Translations under genes and position numbers: made by a program
From: Terana coerulea
Lineage: Eukaryota; Basidiomycota; Agaricomycetes; Polyporales; Phanerochaetaceae
Assembly: GCA_024811115.1 (NCBI GenBank)
Contig: JAKOGH010000269.1
Location: forward strand, 1 to 41,077
Reading direction: 5' to 3'
DNA: 41,077 nucleotides
Part shown: piece by piece, positions 31,527 through 41,077 of the stretch
Layout of the letters: the number at the start of each line of letters is the position of its first letter
Position numbering within the stretch: position 1 is the stretch's first letter
Notes under the pieces: model-generated
What the model saw: the letters and a program-made list of their open reading frames with translations, nothing else
What the model was told of the DNA's origin: nothing
Database searches by the model: none

Positions 31527-32480
31527 ATGATACGCTGGTAAGCACCCTGAGTGCGAAACCCCAGAAATTGCCTTTTTCGTCATTACGCTCTACGATCGCA
31601 CTAGGACCCTGGACACCACCCCCGAAGCCCCGAGCCGTTGACATTCCCGAACTACTCTCCCGAGATACCTTTAACGGCACCCCTCCGTTCACGTCAGTCC
31701 AGAGCCTGTGCAGTCCTTCGCAGCAGGCAGTGCGGTCACCAGCCCGAAAGATGCGGGCCACGTCAGCCCGGCGAGCTCCTGCCCTGGACTTAGGCACGTA
31801 CCTAACTACGACCAAGACAGCAGCACTGCGTTGTGCGCCACCCCACAAGTCATTCCCGCCCGAGGCACACGGACGGTATCGGCCGGTCGCACCGTGTTTC
31901 ATAGGTGCTCGGTGCCTGTGTGGCGCACGGCATATCCCTGGTTAGTGTATCCCGACTCGGTCTTTCCTTATCCATACCACTTTTGTATTCAAACCACTCC
32001 TTCATTCTCTCGGACGGCGGTCCATTAGCTCTGGCTGTTAGGTACCAGGCCCATATAAATACTCTGTACATACTTTCTGCAAATACAAGTTACCTTTCCC
32101 TCCTTTTCACGCCTCCGGCTACGGCGTTAAGACTACAAGCACATCAGTGCTTCTTAAGTATCCTGCTCGCGTCTAGTACTTGTCTCGCTCATTGGCTGTG
32201 TGGTCTGACTCAACGTCGGAGTCTTGCCCGGTTCCCTTGTACGTCATCCCGAAGTCTCTCAGCCGGTGCTCTCTGCTCGGTCCCGTTACAGACCTCGCCC
32301 GGCCAGGTTATCTCCCTGAGGTCTTCGGTCCCCAACTCCTGCTGGCACTGCAGCCGCGGGAGCTGAAGTGATGTCCACTCACACATAAAACTGCTCCCCG
32401 ACTCGGTGCTTTGGCCTGAGCTCGCTGTCTGTTGGGTTAGGATTAGGTGATCGCACCGAGAGGCGTGGTGCAGTGTATCG
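31527..32480 (+). mobile_element. Element X2, inserted in the WD40 part of NLR copy 3
   Basis: The left end ATGATACGCTGGTAAGC matches X1. The right end GCAGTGTATCG gives reverse complement CGATACACTGC, a 9-base imperfect inverted match (GATACRCTG). CCA occurs on both sides (31524-31526 and 32481-32483), while copy 1 reads GACAAGACCATCCACATG uninterrupted, so a 3-bp duplication is likely. The first about 770 bases match X1, including the LTR-like core (31670-32290) and TATA box (32054). The last 190 bases differ from X1, which has an inverted arm instead, and contain a short open stretch (GYLPEVFGPQLLLALQ). Confidence 0.7.
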
Positions 32481-32744
32481 CCATCCGCATATGGGACACA
32501 AATACGGGGCATGGCACGTTTCGCCTCTTCTCAGGTACACAGACTGGGTTTTGGCCATGTGTATCTTGCAGGATGGCTCCCGACTAGCGTCAGGCTCCAG
32601 CGATGGGTCAACTGGGATGTGGGAGGTTTTGTCGGGTAAACCCCTCCGTATTGACAGAGGTAGGGACTGCCAAGAATGGGTTTGGATGGCCACATTTTCT
32701 CCAGATGGGCAAGCAGTAGCAACTGCATCCGACTGAGGGCTGTG
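32481..32744 (+). pseudogene. WD40 piece of NLR copy 3 between X2 and the hAT MITE
   Basis: It resumes with ATCCGCATATGGGACACAAA, as in copy 2. Blades read DGSRLASGSSDGSTGMWEVL and ATFSPDGQAVATAS. Its last eight bases, GGGCTGTG, form the left target duplication of the MITE. Confidence 0.8.
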
Positions 32745-33418
32745 TGGTGTTGCTGAAGTTCAGTTCAGTTCGGTTCAGGCCCATTTTTGTCCAAACCAAA
32801 ACCAGAACCAAGTGTTTGGTAGCCGAACCAGAACTGAACTGAACTGAACTGAACCAGCATGAACTGGTTCAATCGGTTCAGTTCAGGGGTTTGAACTGGT
32901 TCAAACCATTGAACCATGTATATATCTGCTTTACTCTGTCAAATTAGTATAATTGCAATGGTAGATTATAATAGAGTTATATATTGACATCTAGAAGGGT
33001 TTGTATAGTGCAAAAGCCTTATATTATGACATTTTGAAGCTCAGTGTCTGATAGAGGCTGCCAGTTGCCATTTTTGGCAGCTATTGATAGCATCATGTAT
33101 ACACAAAACATAAGCAGAGTGACATTTGGTGCTCAGTTTACAAGCACAATAATGAAAAAATAGTTTAAACATGCTACAGTAAGTAAGTTCATGTACTTTT
33201 CTCTATGAATCCCACTACAAATACACTACATAACATGTACATGGTTCATGGTTTGAACCGGTTCGAACTTGGTTCGTGGTGTGACAGCCATGCCTGAACC
33301 AAGAACTGAACCAAGTTACCTAGAGGCCAAACCAGAACCGAACCAAACTGAACCACATGGTTCAGTTCATTGGTTCTGGTTCTGAACCACCGAACCAAAC
33401 TGAACTTTGGCAACACTA
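32745..33418. mobile_element. hAT-type MITE with an 8-bp target duplication
   Basis: It starts TGGTGTTGCTGAAGTTCAG and ends with the reverse complement of TAGTGTTGCCAAAGTTCAG. GGGCTGTG lies on both sides (32737-32744 and 33419-33426), while copies 1 and 2 have the single site GGGCTGTGCGT. An 8-bp duplication with TAGTGTTGCC-type ends is characteristic of the hAT superfamily. At 674 bp with no coding frame it is non-autonomous. Both ends are packed with GAACCA / TGGTTC and GAACTG / CAGTTC motifs, up to three in tandem. Confidence 0.88.
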
Positions 33419-33426
33419 GGGCTGTG

Positions 33427-34150
33427 CATTTGAGCAGCAAAAGACGGCCAAGTTTTCAAAGGACCTGCGAGACATCCCGGGATGCACTCTGTGTCACATT
33501 TGCACCAGACAGCTCCCGCATTGCCGCTGGCTATGGTGACTGCAATGTCGTCTTTAGAGCACATTTGCATATGAGGCAATGCAGCTTCTCCTCAAAGGCC
33601 ACAGTCAATGCATCCTGTGTGTCACCTTCACGCCTGACTGTTGCTGCCTAGCATCTGGATTGGAAGACACCACAGTCCGAGCCTGGGATCTGTGCACTGG
33701 AGCATGCCAACTATTCTTTGGACATGTGAACAGCGTCTGCTCAGTTACCTTTGTAGTGAATGGCAAGCATCTCATCACTAGCTCAGGCGACTAAACAGTT
33801 CGGTGCTGGAGAATTTTTGATGGCATACTTCAGTCAGAACGTGCTGCAGATGCCAAAATCACTGCCTTTGCTTTTCTGAATGGTTCAACGCAGTTGCTAA
33901 CTGGATCAGCCAGCAATCAGCTGTGTACCTGGCAGACGGAGAGCGCAGCAGTGGTCCGCAGCTCACAAGAGGTCTGCACGGCTGCCAAAGTGAAACATCT
34001 TGCTGTCTCTGCTGACAAGTCAACAATCATTTCGGGCTCTAACAACGGCGGCATACAATTCTGGCACATGACAGCTCTCAATCACTACCAGGACTTTCCT
34101 TCCGCCCCATTCAAACGCTGTTTGTCACAAATTTCCCTCAGTGCTAGTCT
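33427..34150 (+). pseudogene. Last readable WD40 part of NLR copy 3
   Basis: Blades include CVTFTPDCCCLASGLEDTTV, VTFVVNGKHLITSSGD (TAA at 33792) and HLAVSADKSTIISGSNNGGI. The uninterrupted site GGAGAGCGCAGCAGTGG (33944 onward) shows how the T1 target looked. After DFPSAP (34108) similarity fades, and the last four or so blades and the C-terminal exon are absent, replaced by LTR-like sequence. Confidence 0.75.
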
Positions 34151-34163
34151 ACAGCGCCTAGAG

Positions 34164-34662
34164 TGTAACATCAAGTCATAAGACATGTTACCCAGTCGTC
34201 GCAACAGCGTTACAAGATGCTGATCAGTTGGCCATGCGACGGACGCATGGTTATCAAGAATATGCCTCATACGGACACAGGATCATAGACTCAGTTCTGG
34301 ATTCGTTCTAGACTATGACCTCACTATGAGGTCACTATGACATTGTGTACTGGTAGTGTACAGTAGCTAGATTAGGACATCTAGATAGTGTTGATGTTAG
34401 CATGATAGCGAGGTCAGATCCGATAAAGGAGTTAGGGCGGCGGTATGCTCTGGAGCCTTAGTCATGGATCACCTGACTGTATCAGTCAGCACATGGTATT
34501 GGAGGTCTTAGATAGTGTCCGGGGTCCCTCTACACATGTATATAAGGAGGCTAGTCTGAGGGCTAACACCTCAGACTCAACAACATTGTTGATTCATATC
34601 TCCTTTACTCGCTCTACTCAAAGTCCCCTGCTTCTCCCCAACTCCCCCAAGCATTCCTAGCA
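34164..34662 (+). repeat. Possible solo LTR or LTR fragment
   Basis: TGTAACATCAAG at 34164 and ...CATTCCTAGCA at 34662 could be TG...CA ends. A TATATAAG at 34539-34546 is followed by a CT-rich leader, as in LTR promoters, and TGACCTCA-CTA-TGAGGTCA forms a small palindrome at 34316-34334. I found no 5-bp duplication and no second copy, so the ends are a guess. Confidence 0.3.
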
Positions 34663-35755
34663 GGTGAGTATTAGAGTTTTGTGATAACGTGTCCGTAAGA
34701 ACGAAGGGCTATGCACGCTCGAGTAAGGGAAAGTCTCTGAGAGTGCTCAAACAGAGAGTGGGTATATAAGAGAGTGATTGGTTGCTTATAGCGAGCCTGG
34801 AAATTAAGGGACAGGGACAGAGAATGAGTCAGGGGTAAACAAAACAAGTCCATACTAGGGAATTGATAGACCTTGTGGCACTGATGCGCCCAATGCGCCA
34901 GGGCGTCTATGCGCAACCCGCGACGCATGCCTGTGCGCCCTGCACTCAGTCTCCAACTTCGACAAAGAATGTTGCCTGGAGAATTGGTGGTCTGGATGTT
35001 GAGAGACAATTCATAGCAGAATTCTCAGAATACTCTCTGGCAAGAACTTAGTAAGTGAGCTTGCATTCATATTCTAAGTCACAGATAGATGCATTCCCAT
35101 TGAGCATCTTGTTCGCCAGCGATTCCGTATGCGCGCCCTGGCTTGCGTTTAGTTTAGCTCACTGTAACTACATCAATGCTGATGCTGGTTGCATGTTCTG
35201 CATGTACAACGGCAATATTGAGGCGCTCATCATTTCCAACCTCCATATAACAATCATTAAGCTTCTCGACGCCCACATCCCAAGCATACTCATTCTCACA
35301 CTTAGGTGTAGCAGAGAGTTGACAAGCTCTCCCAAGCCTCGAAGCTGCCTCGTAGTGTTTGCACGCTACGAAAATGTGAGCTGATTAGTGCCATTGTATT
35401 GTAGAGCGCAAAGCGGGAATTTAATTCTGTAGTGCAGATGCTATACATATGTCTTGTCATTTTCTGCTTGGCAAACTTGGCGACAGCTCGAAGGTAAGGC
35501 TGAGGCAATACAAAGCTGTCAGGGCATGCATTCCAATTTAGTCATGGTACTACGCACTTGGCTGTCAACTGCTTCGCCCTCCCTTCCTACCAGTGTCACA
35601 AGCCATTGTGGCAAACAGTCGAAACAAGCTGGGACCAGTACAGGACCTGCTCATCTGGTATGAGGTGGAGCGTGTCTTTATGCAAGTGAATGTGCTCTGC
35701 TAGGCCAGCAAGAAGGCCGTGAGTCACGTACTAATCTGTGAAGTGTTTCTTATGT
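34663..35755. other. No gene assigned
   Basis: A second TATATAAG occurs at 34763-34770. The minus frame 35009-34671 (112 codons) is open but shows no recognisable domain. This may be more retroelement sequence. Confidence 0.3.
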
Positions 35756-35759
35756 CTAT

Positions 35760-36040
35760 CAGCTGCATCTGTAGTTGCTGCAAGTGGTTTACAAGGCCAT
35801 AATGCATCCAGCATTGTTGTCAATGATCTGGAATATGCGTGAGCATCAGGGAAAAATGGCAAGGCCCCGAAGCACTTAGCAGCCTGGGTAGCAGCAGTAG
35901 CTTCGCATACAAGTCCCCTTTACATAGCGCTGGTAGCTGCCTCTGTGAGCTCAGCAGCCTCTGTAGCTTTCACCTGGTGTTCAGTAGCACACCGTAGCCA
36001 GCTCGTAGCAAACATGTAGCTGGTGTATCAGCTATGTAGC
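35760..36040. repeat. GTAGC/GCAGC-rich low-complexity stretch
   Basis: GTAGC, GCAGC and their AGCTGC variants recur through about 280 bases, mainly between 35880 and 36040, without a fixed period. It looks like a decayed simple repeat. No coding frame is supported. Confidence 0.5.
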
Positions 36041-36139
36041 CCATTGTATCTCAAGCAAACTGTGAAATAGAGGGCAAATAAGATATATTGCGAGATTTGA
36101 TTTGATTTAAATACAGAAAGGTAAAGCCATGGCATGCTA

Positions 36140-36740
36140 ATACTACACTACTGTAACATACTGAGTATTGCTCTTGACAAGAGTGGCCTGTGCCCTTGAG
36201 GTAGTGGATGAGCCGCAAGATGTTGAGCTCAGTGTCAAGCTCATCCAGGAGGCTCTCGTGGCTCTTGCCGACAGCACACAAGGTGGCTGTTGAGCATATT
36301 GAGCCGCTCTTCATCGACCAGGTCCTGGTTGTGGGGTATGAGGCGGGTACGTGAACCTAGGTGCAACGACACTCAGTGGTGATCATGAGCATGTCTGCGA
36401 GCTCACCGCCGTTCACGTCTGTGGCTACATTTAGTAGCGGCATCACAGGCGTATACTCACCTCCATCATCCTGCATGCGATAGCTCTGCTTATACGTGAA
36501 GCGCAGCGGCCGTGCCTCTCAACACTGATGTAGAATATGAGTTGAAGCTGTTCAGAGGTATGTGAATTATGGTGAAGGCGAGGTCCACAGGTGGCGGCAG
36601 AACTGGCAAGTGGACGCACAGGCCGAGCGTGTGCAAGCACAGCCTGGTAGGCGACTGGGATCTCGCGCGTCGTGTGCGAACCGTGGCTGTTGGGACGGAT
36701 TTGAGGTAGGTCAGTGAGTATCTCATTTTATAGCTGGAGT
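36140..36740 (-). pseudogene. Unidentified minus-strand coding remnant
   Basis: Reading from 36740 down, the minus strand gives open pieces such as LPVLPPPVDLAFTIIHIPLN, then a GTGAGTATAC donor near 36460 and a GAGCTCGCAG acceptor near 36400. After that come RLIPHNQDLVDEERLNMLNS and, one frame off, ESLLDELDTELNILRLIHYL. These look coding but need at least one frame change. No family recognised. Confidence 0.35.
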
Positions 36741-37745
36741 ATCTACCTCTGTTTCCTCAGATAGTCAACTTGCAACGAACGAAACCAAGCTTGTACAGGG
36801 GGGGGCGCTTCGCAGAGGAGACATCGAGAACATTTACGCCATGCTCAGCAGCGAGGAAGGTAGGCTTGGCAGAGTTCTCAACCTTTCAGGAGGGCTCATT
36901 GGAAAGAGTACGTTCGAGCGAGTATGCGTATCTGTGAGATTCCATCTGCGAACTACATAGATACGATGGTGTGGAGAATGAGTGAAGTCGACAAGGAGGA
37001 ATGAGCAAGGTGCTAAAAGCTTTTGACTAGTCCCTGCTAGTTCCCACGGCCGCGTGAGTCTTTGGGGCAAACGTCAAACACCTTCGCAACAATGCTCAGC
37101 GCTCAGCGCTTAGACCTGAGCTTTGCCGTTGCCTGACATCCACAACATTTGCGCAGCCATCCTACTTACCACAGTATATGGCAGACGCAGTAGGATCATA
37201 AACACAAAACTGATTAAATACATGAATGTTGTCAGCTGCTTACATCTCACCCTGGAGTCCGAGTTACCTCACGGACACAGAACATGAGTGGCTGCTCACC
37301 ACAAGGGGTGCTTCCGAGTCATATAAGCATAGACTGACATAAGCCTAGCAGACTGTGCTATGTAGACTAGAAGTACCTCTGTGACGGAAAATGGGCTATT
37401 GCACATATATTAGACCTGTTGACTATGTATGACTACAAAACCTGAACATCATGCAACGTACTATACACAGTGCTACTGAGCCTGGTGTCACAGCTACCAA
37501 GTGCTACAGAGCTTCCAGCCGGTGATACGGAGGCTACGAGCGCTCCGCCGCAAGGGCCATGCTACGGTGCCAAATACTGTTTCCTGATGAGGGCAGCCAG
37601 AAAAATGTCATAAAGAACGAACTATTACTAGAAAAATTCCTTTCCCAACCCAACAGTTAGGCCGAGGCCCGTATCCTACAGCAGAATCTACGCTGGTACA
37701 GCTACAGTGCAGCTGCCAGACTACACTCACGTTCCAAGCCACATT
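36741..37745. other. No gene assigned
   Basis: Short frames only. A run of nine G at 36798-36806 is notable, but no feature is supported. Confidence 0.3.
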
Positions 37746-38066
37746 TGAAGCAGCGTCACGGTGCGTCAAATGATAGCGACAGCACATCATTGGGTATGCA
37801 AGAATTTCTGAATTTCTGAATATCCGAGCGTGCGCAGTGCAGGTCGAGGATAGGTAGGCTCTGACGGCCGAGAGACGAGCAGCTTGAAAAGCTAGAATAG
37901 TAGAAAACAGCAGAGGAAAGCGCCACATTGTGGCAAAGCGTCGGAATAGGCAGGTGGTAATGCAATCCATGACAGAGTGATTGCCCTCAGGCATACTGGG
38001 ATACTTACGCTGACAAGAGTTGGCGCATGTAAACGCATCTTCTTGAACCTCTCTTGTCATCCAAGC
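37746..38066 (-). pseudogene. Fragment of unidentified gene 'P', copy C
   Basis: Bases 37795-38060 align in order with the first exon of P in block A (5370-5620) and block B (20510-20760): CGCCACATTGTGGCAAAGCG against GCGACGTTGTGGGGAAGGCG, AGAATTTCTGAAT against AGGATTTCTGGAT, and AGAGTTGGCGCATG against AGAGTTGGCGCGTG. A GTAAGTATCC donor is visible on the minus strand near 38015. The later exons of P were not found below 37746. A 199-codon minus frame (38207-37608) runs through, but its full length is not supported by the other copies. Confidence 0.4.
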
Positions 38067-39750
38067 TTTCTTGCATGGACATGCACAACCATGCGCAACT
38101 TTTGTGACAGGTCCACCTCCATACGAGCCTAACAATCTCCCAACGCGCAGTTTCCTCTTGCAAAATTCTAAAGCTCGACAGCTGACGCTACACAAGAGCG
38201 TATTCAAGTTAGGATTGTATGCGTCCTGCCGTACCCACTGCCCACCTCACTTGCCTCTGCTCGTTGCCTCGGTTCACACTCGCTGTGCCTGCTCCAGCAA
38301 TACGCATAAGACGCAAAGATGAAGTATAGGTGAGCCTGTTGCCTACTCGTATTTCTAAGCAGCTGCTTACCAGTACTGTGCGCAATGATTAGACCCACAG
38401 ACTATGCTTCAGGCCGTCTAACGTTCATCTCCCACTTGCCTGCGCTGTCCACCCATTCTGCTGTCTTCAGTGAGGTTGGCAGGCTATCCATGCCCTAGTG
38501 CGTAACATTGAGGCTGTGGACTTGCTCGCCTCGTCTTATGCATTTTCCATAGCACAGTATGGGGCAAATATCACGGAGATGCGGAGGTGGACGTTTGGCC
38601 CTGGAAAGAAGTGTCAAGTTTGCGTTAGGTGCGTAAAATCATCACAGTACGATCTGCAGCGTGCTGACAACCCACAGACATTGGAAGATCCTAAATTCGC
38701 TCTGGAAAATAAACAGCGACACTTTGCACAAAAGTAAACGTCCTTCGGAAGAGACAACGCTGTTGTCGATAGAGAATACTCTTACCAGCCCTCTTGCGGT
38801 ACCCTGGAGGTTTCTGAATTGTATTTGCATCCTCATCGAATGGCAGTCTACAATACTATGCTGTCGGTGCGTCTTCAAGCTCCTCTGCACTGGATTCTTC
38901 TGATCTCAAATGCAGTTATGGCTGTGTTATTTCGGCGGATGTGTGGCAGATGGAGACCAATAATGAGCACTGAAGGTACGCACAGTGCTAAGCCTGCAGT
39001 TTGAGACCCACTAACAATCTCTTGATGTCAAGGTTGCACTGTTGGAAACAAAAGGGACCAGTTGGATAGTGGTATACAACCAGCACAGACATAATGCACC
39101 TCTCTGCGTGCACTATCATCATCAGCGATGCTGCGTCTTGCCACGGTAACGGCAGTTCTGTGTGGTGTACTGGTGGGCTGAGGGTTCCAAACCCGACACT
39201 TCCGGTGCGTCTCTTATCAGCTGGCCTGCATAGTCCTACTCTGACCTGTCATTGCGCGTTTTTCAGGACCCCGTTGCTCGTACAAAAGGAGGTAGTGTCA
39301 GATCTTTATAGACCCTAAACACCTCGCGTGCGCACCCTAGATCGTATATTAGTTGCGTCATGTCAGTCCATTCTTGGCACTATGCTCTTAGCCGGTGTGT
39401 CCTGCTCCAAAGTATGCTTTCGAAACTGCCCATAACTATAACTCTCGCAGATATTCGGAAATCTCAGCTACTGCTATTCGATGCCCTGCTCTCAGTCGGA
39501 AGCACAGGCATACAGGGCCTCTCGGCCCTTCTCACTGGACTTCCATAGATTCTTCGCGTGATAAGCTTTGCATTGCCACCAGCATCCCAGGCATACATAC
39601 TGCCTCACTAGGAACTTAGACGTTGACGTGACAATACTGCGCTAATCGGGCTACATCGCTTTGCATGGACATGGTACGTATTTAGGCAACAGGGCCACAC
39701 ACCCTTCTCTTCGAGCGGAATAGCATCTCATCGAAATCTGGTAATTCTGT
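38067..39750. other. Coding-like pieces of the third block, unassigned
   Basis: Plus frames 38498-38737 (LASSYAFSIAQYGANITEMR) and 39360-39548 (LPITITLADIRKSQLLLFDA) look coding, but no splice model or family could be established. Confidence 0.3.
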
Positions 39751-39751
39751 C

Positions 39752-40048
39752 ATGCTGTGTCTCTATGGTCTCAGGGACGTCACGACTGCTGCGCTGTTTT
39801 TGGACTACCGGACCTTGAAATTACTGAGCTATGCCTGGTACAATATCTCCGTTCACCTCACTCATCCACATGCTGTCAGATTCAACAACACCAACATCAT
39901 ACAAGGGCAATTGCCGCCACACGTACAGCTTCTGCTAGCTGGCCCGGTATGTCTGGTTGACAACCATGCCCAAAATGTGCAGATTGGACTACTGGTCCCA
40001 AGAACAGTGGGCGAGGTTGGACAGTCGCGACGCAGCTCTGCTGCATAG
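39752..40048 (+). pseudogene. Stretch 'Q', copy C
   Basis: A 98-codon frame preceded by a possible acceptor (TATGGTCTCAG) reads DVTTAALFLDYRTLKLLSYA, then WYNISVHLTHPHAVRF, which resembles the Q stretch at 6040-6110. The frame ends at TAG 40046-40048. It is followed by about 180 bases without features before the second T element. Confidence 0.35.
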
Positions 40049-40227
40049 ATATGTGTGCGACTGACAAACCTAGATCAGTCACTGAGTTTCACCATACAGA
40101 TACGTCGTAAACGCGTGTAGCAGCGCCAGCGCTTGACTCTGCAACACAAGGACATAGAACAGGACATCGAGGGACAGGCAAAGATCTTCAGTGGCCCCGT
40201 ATGAAGATTCAAAGGCTTGTCGTATAC

Positions 40228-41077
40228 ATCTGAAAAACCCCCTTACTATTCCTGCCTAATGCATGCTGATAAGCACTAATTCATTGCACATAAGCATCAA
40301 AGTAACACAACTAGATAAATAGATACATAAGGCCAATAAGGCAGTTTAGTGAGGTCCTTTGCTAATTGTCTTAATTTTTCTATATATTAGGGCAATTAGT
40401 CCTATTTCTCAGCTATTTGTTTCCTTACTGTCCTATTTTGTTCCTTACATGTAGCTATAATGCCACTACTGCTTGACTAGTCATTTGAGAAATCCCCTTC
40501 TTAATTTAACCTGATGCTCTGTATTGCATATTTAGTTATCTACATACAAGACTAAGCTACCTAACACAACAAACTACTTGTACTGTGCAGATAAGCCCAT
40601 GCACCATGCACTATACTCACCTGCACTGGGCCATGCCCACCTGTGTGTTGTATCTGTCGGTAACATACTTACGTACACCACTACCCTGGCCCTCGCTCGC
40701 CGTGCACCAGCCCCTTCTAACTGGGGCACACTTGTCAGCGTCGGTCTGCACGCATCGTGCTTCGCCACGTCCTGCGCACCGGCGCTGGCGCAGTGTATGC
40801 TGCGCTCGTTGGCGTCGTGCTGGGGTAGCTTGCTACTCTGGTCCCTTCGCGTCGCATGTTGTCTCTTTGTAACGACGGTGCGCTCACCTGTCAGCCTGCG
40901 TGTGCTGTGCGTCACCGTCCCACGCGCCCGGCGTTGGCGTTGTGCACCGCCGTTCGTGTCCCGCAGCGCCCGGCGTTGGCGTTGTGCACCGCCGTTCGTG
41001 TCGTCGCATCGTGTCGTGCATGCCCGCTTACGTGCGTCGGCATCGTGGCTGCCGGCATTGAGCTTGTTGTGTCGTGC
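40228..41077. mobile_element. Element T2: left part of a second T element, cut by the window end
   Basis: From ATCTGAAAAACCCCCTTACT (40228) onward the sequence follows T1 from 14682 nearly base for base through the AT-rich left arm, with rare substitutions, then into the GC-rich minisatellite (about 40700 on), where it diverges by small gains and losses. The flanking bases differ from T1 (GTATAC against GAGAGC), which defines the terminus. The right end lies outside the window. Confidence 0.85.

Larger units (their letters stand above)
27882..34150 (+). pseudogene. NLR copy 3: C2-helical-NACHT-WD40 gene, heavily decayed, with two insertions
   Basis: All domains are present in order, with stops and shifts throughout. 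Examples are a TGA after the C2 strand WNQTFE (28170-28172), TGA in CCIIL*DY near 29053, a stop in YAKGA*LGSS near 29525, TAA at 29865, and several in 30300-30660. The P-loop reads GLTRKGKS, so the usual GxxGxGKS is damaged, and Walker B reads VIVLDTLDKSG. The donor of the pre-WD40 intron is AT instead of GT (31024). The WD40 part is interrupted by X2 (31527-32480) and a hAT MITE (32745-33418). Similarity to copies 1 and 2 fades after about 34110. It is clearly dead and the oldest of the three. Confidence 0.9.

Noticed and set aside
27882..34150. Repeat-induced point mutation as the cause of decay in copy 3
   Set aside because: The changes I compared include many indels and mixed substitutions and do not show an obvious one-sided C-to-T bias. 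A dinucleotide count would be needed to say more.
34389..34585. A short LTR bounded by TGTTGATG and CAACAACA
   Set aside because: The ends are weak, no duplication flanks them and no second copy is present.
37608..38207. A 199-codon minus-strand protein-coding gene
   Set aside because: Only the middle part matches gene P in the other blocks, and that match implies an intron and a different extent.

Overview
The window reads as nuclear DNA of a filamentous basidiomycete, most likely an Agaricomycete. Genes are split by short (about 50-70 bp) GT...AG introns, and the dominant genes are C2 / helical / NACHT / WD40 proteins, the fungal NLR-like (STAND) architecture that is heavily amplified in mushrooms. 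This is accessory, fast-turnover sequence: three related NLR genes are all broken, and several unrelated mobile elements sit in and between them.

Layout. (1) 1-3484: 3' half of NLR copy 1, entering from the left edge, with several frameshifts. (2) 3485-10290: downstream block A, with an unidentified multicopy minus-strand gene (called P here, 4196-5690), short plus-strand coding-like stretches (Q, about 5743-6240; block at 6612-6900), a minus-strand fragment (7364-7657) and a palindromic repeat element, X1 (7788-8836). (3) 10369-18549: NLR copy 2, the most complete. Its start, most introns and an uninterrupted NACHT exon can be reconstructed. Its WD40 part carries frameshifts and is split by a 2.7-kb terminal-inverted-repeat element, T1 (14682-17378). 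(4) 18550-26990: downstream block B, with paralogues of P, Q and the 6.6-kb block, a small two-exon minus-strand reading frame, and a long stretch I cannot assign. (5) 26991-27623: a TA-flanked inverted-repeat element. (6) 27882-about 34150: NLR copy 3, the most decayed, with element X2 (31527-32480) and a hAT-type MITE (32745-33418) inside its WD40 part. (7) 34164-40227: LTR-like sequence, a GTAGC-rich stretch, decayed minus-strand coding, and a third set of P/Q-like pieces. (8) 40228-41077: the left part of a second T element, cut by the window end.

How the parts relate. The window looks like three rounds of one duplicated cassette: an NLR gene on the plus strand followed by gene P on the minus strand and further small genes. 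Copies 1 and 2 are almost identical in the last WD40 part and in two introns, but their downstream flanks are clearly more diverged, which suggests gene conversion or a recent exchange limited to the NLR. In living relatives the C2 and helical N-terminus would carry the effector or localisation function, NACHT would be the ATP-driven switch and the WD40 repeats the sensor. None of the three copies here can make a complete protein as read. The clearest new material is the T element (inverted repeats, 4-bp duplication, GC-rich minisatellite, tRNA-like Pol III promoter) and the X element (an LTR-like core inside an inverted-repeat-bounded unit).
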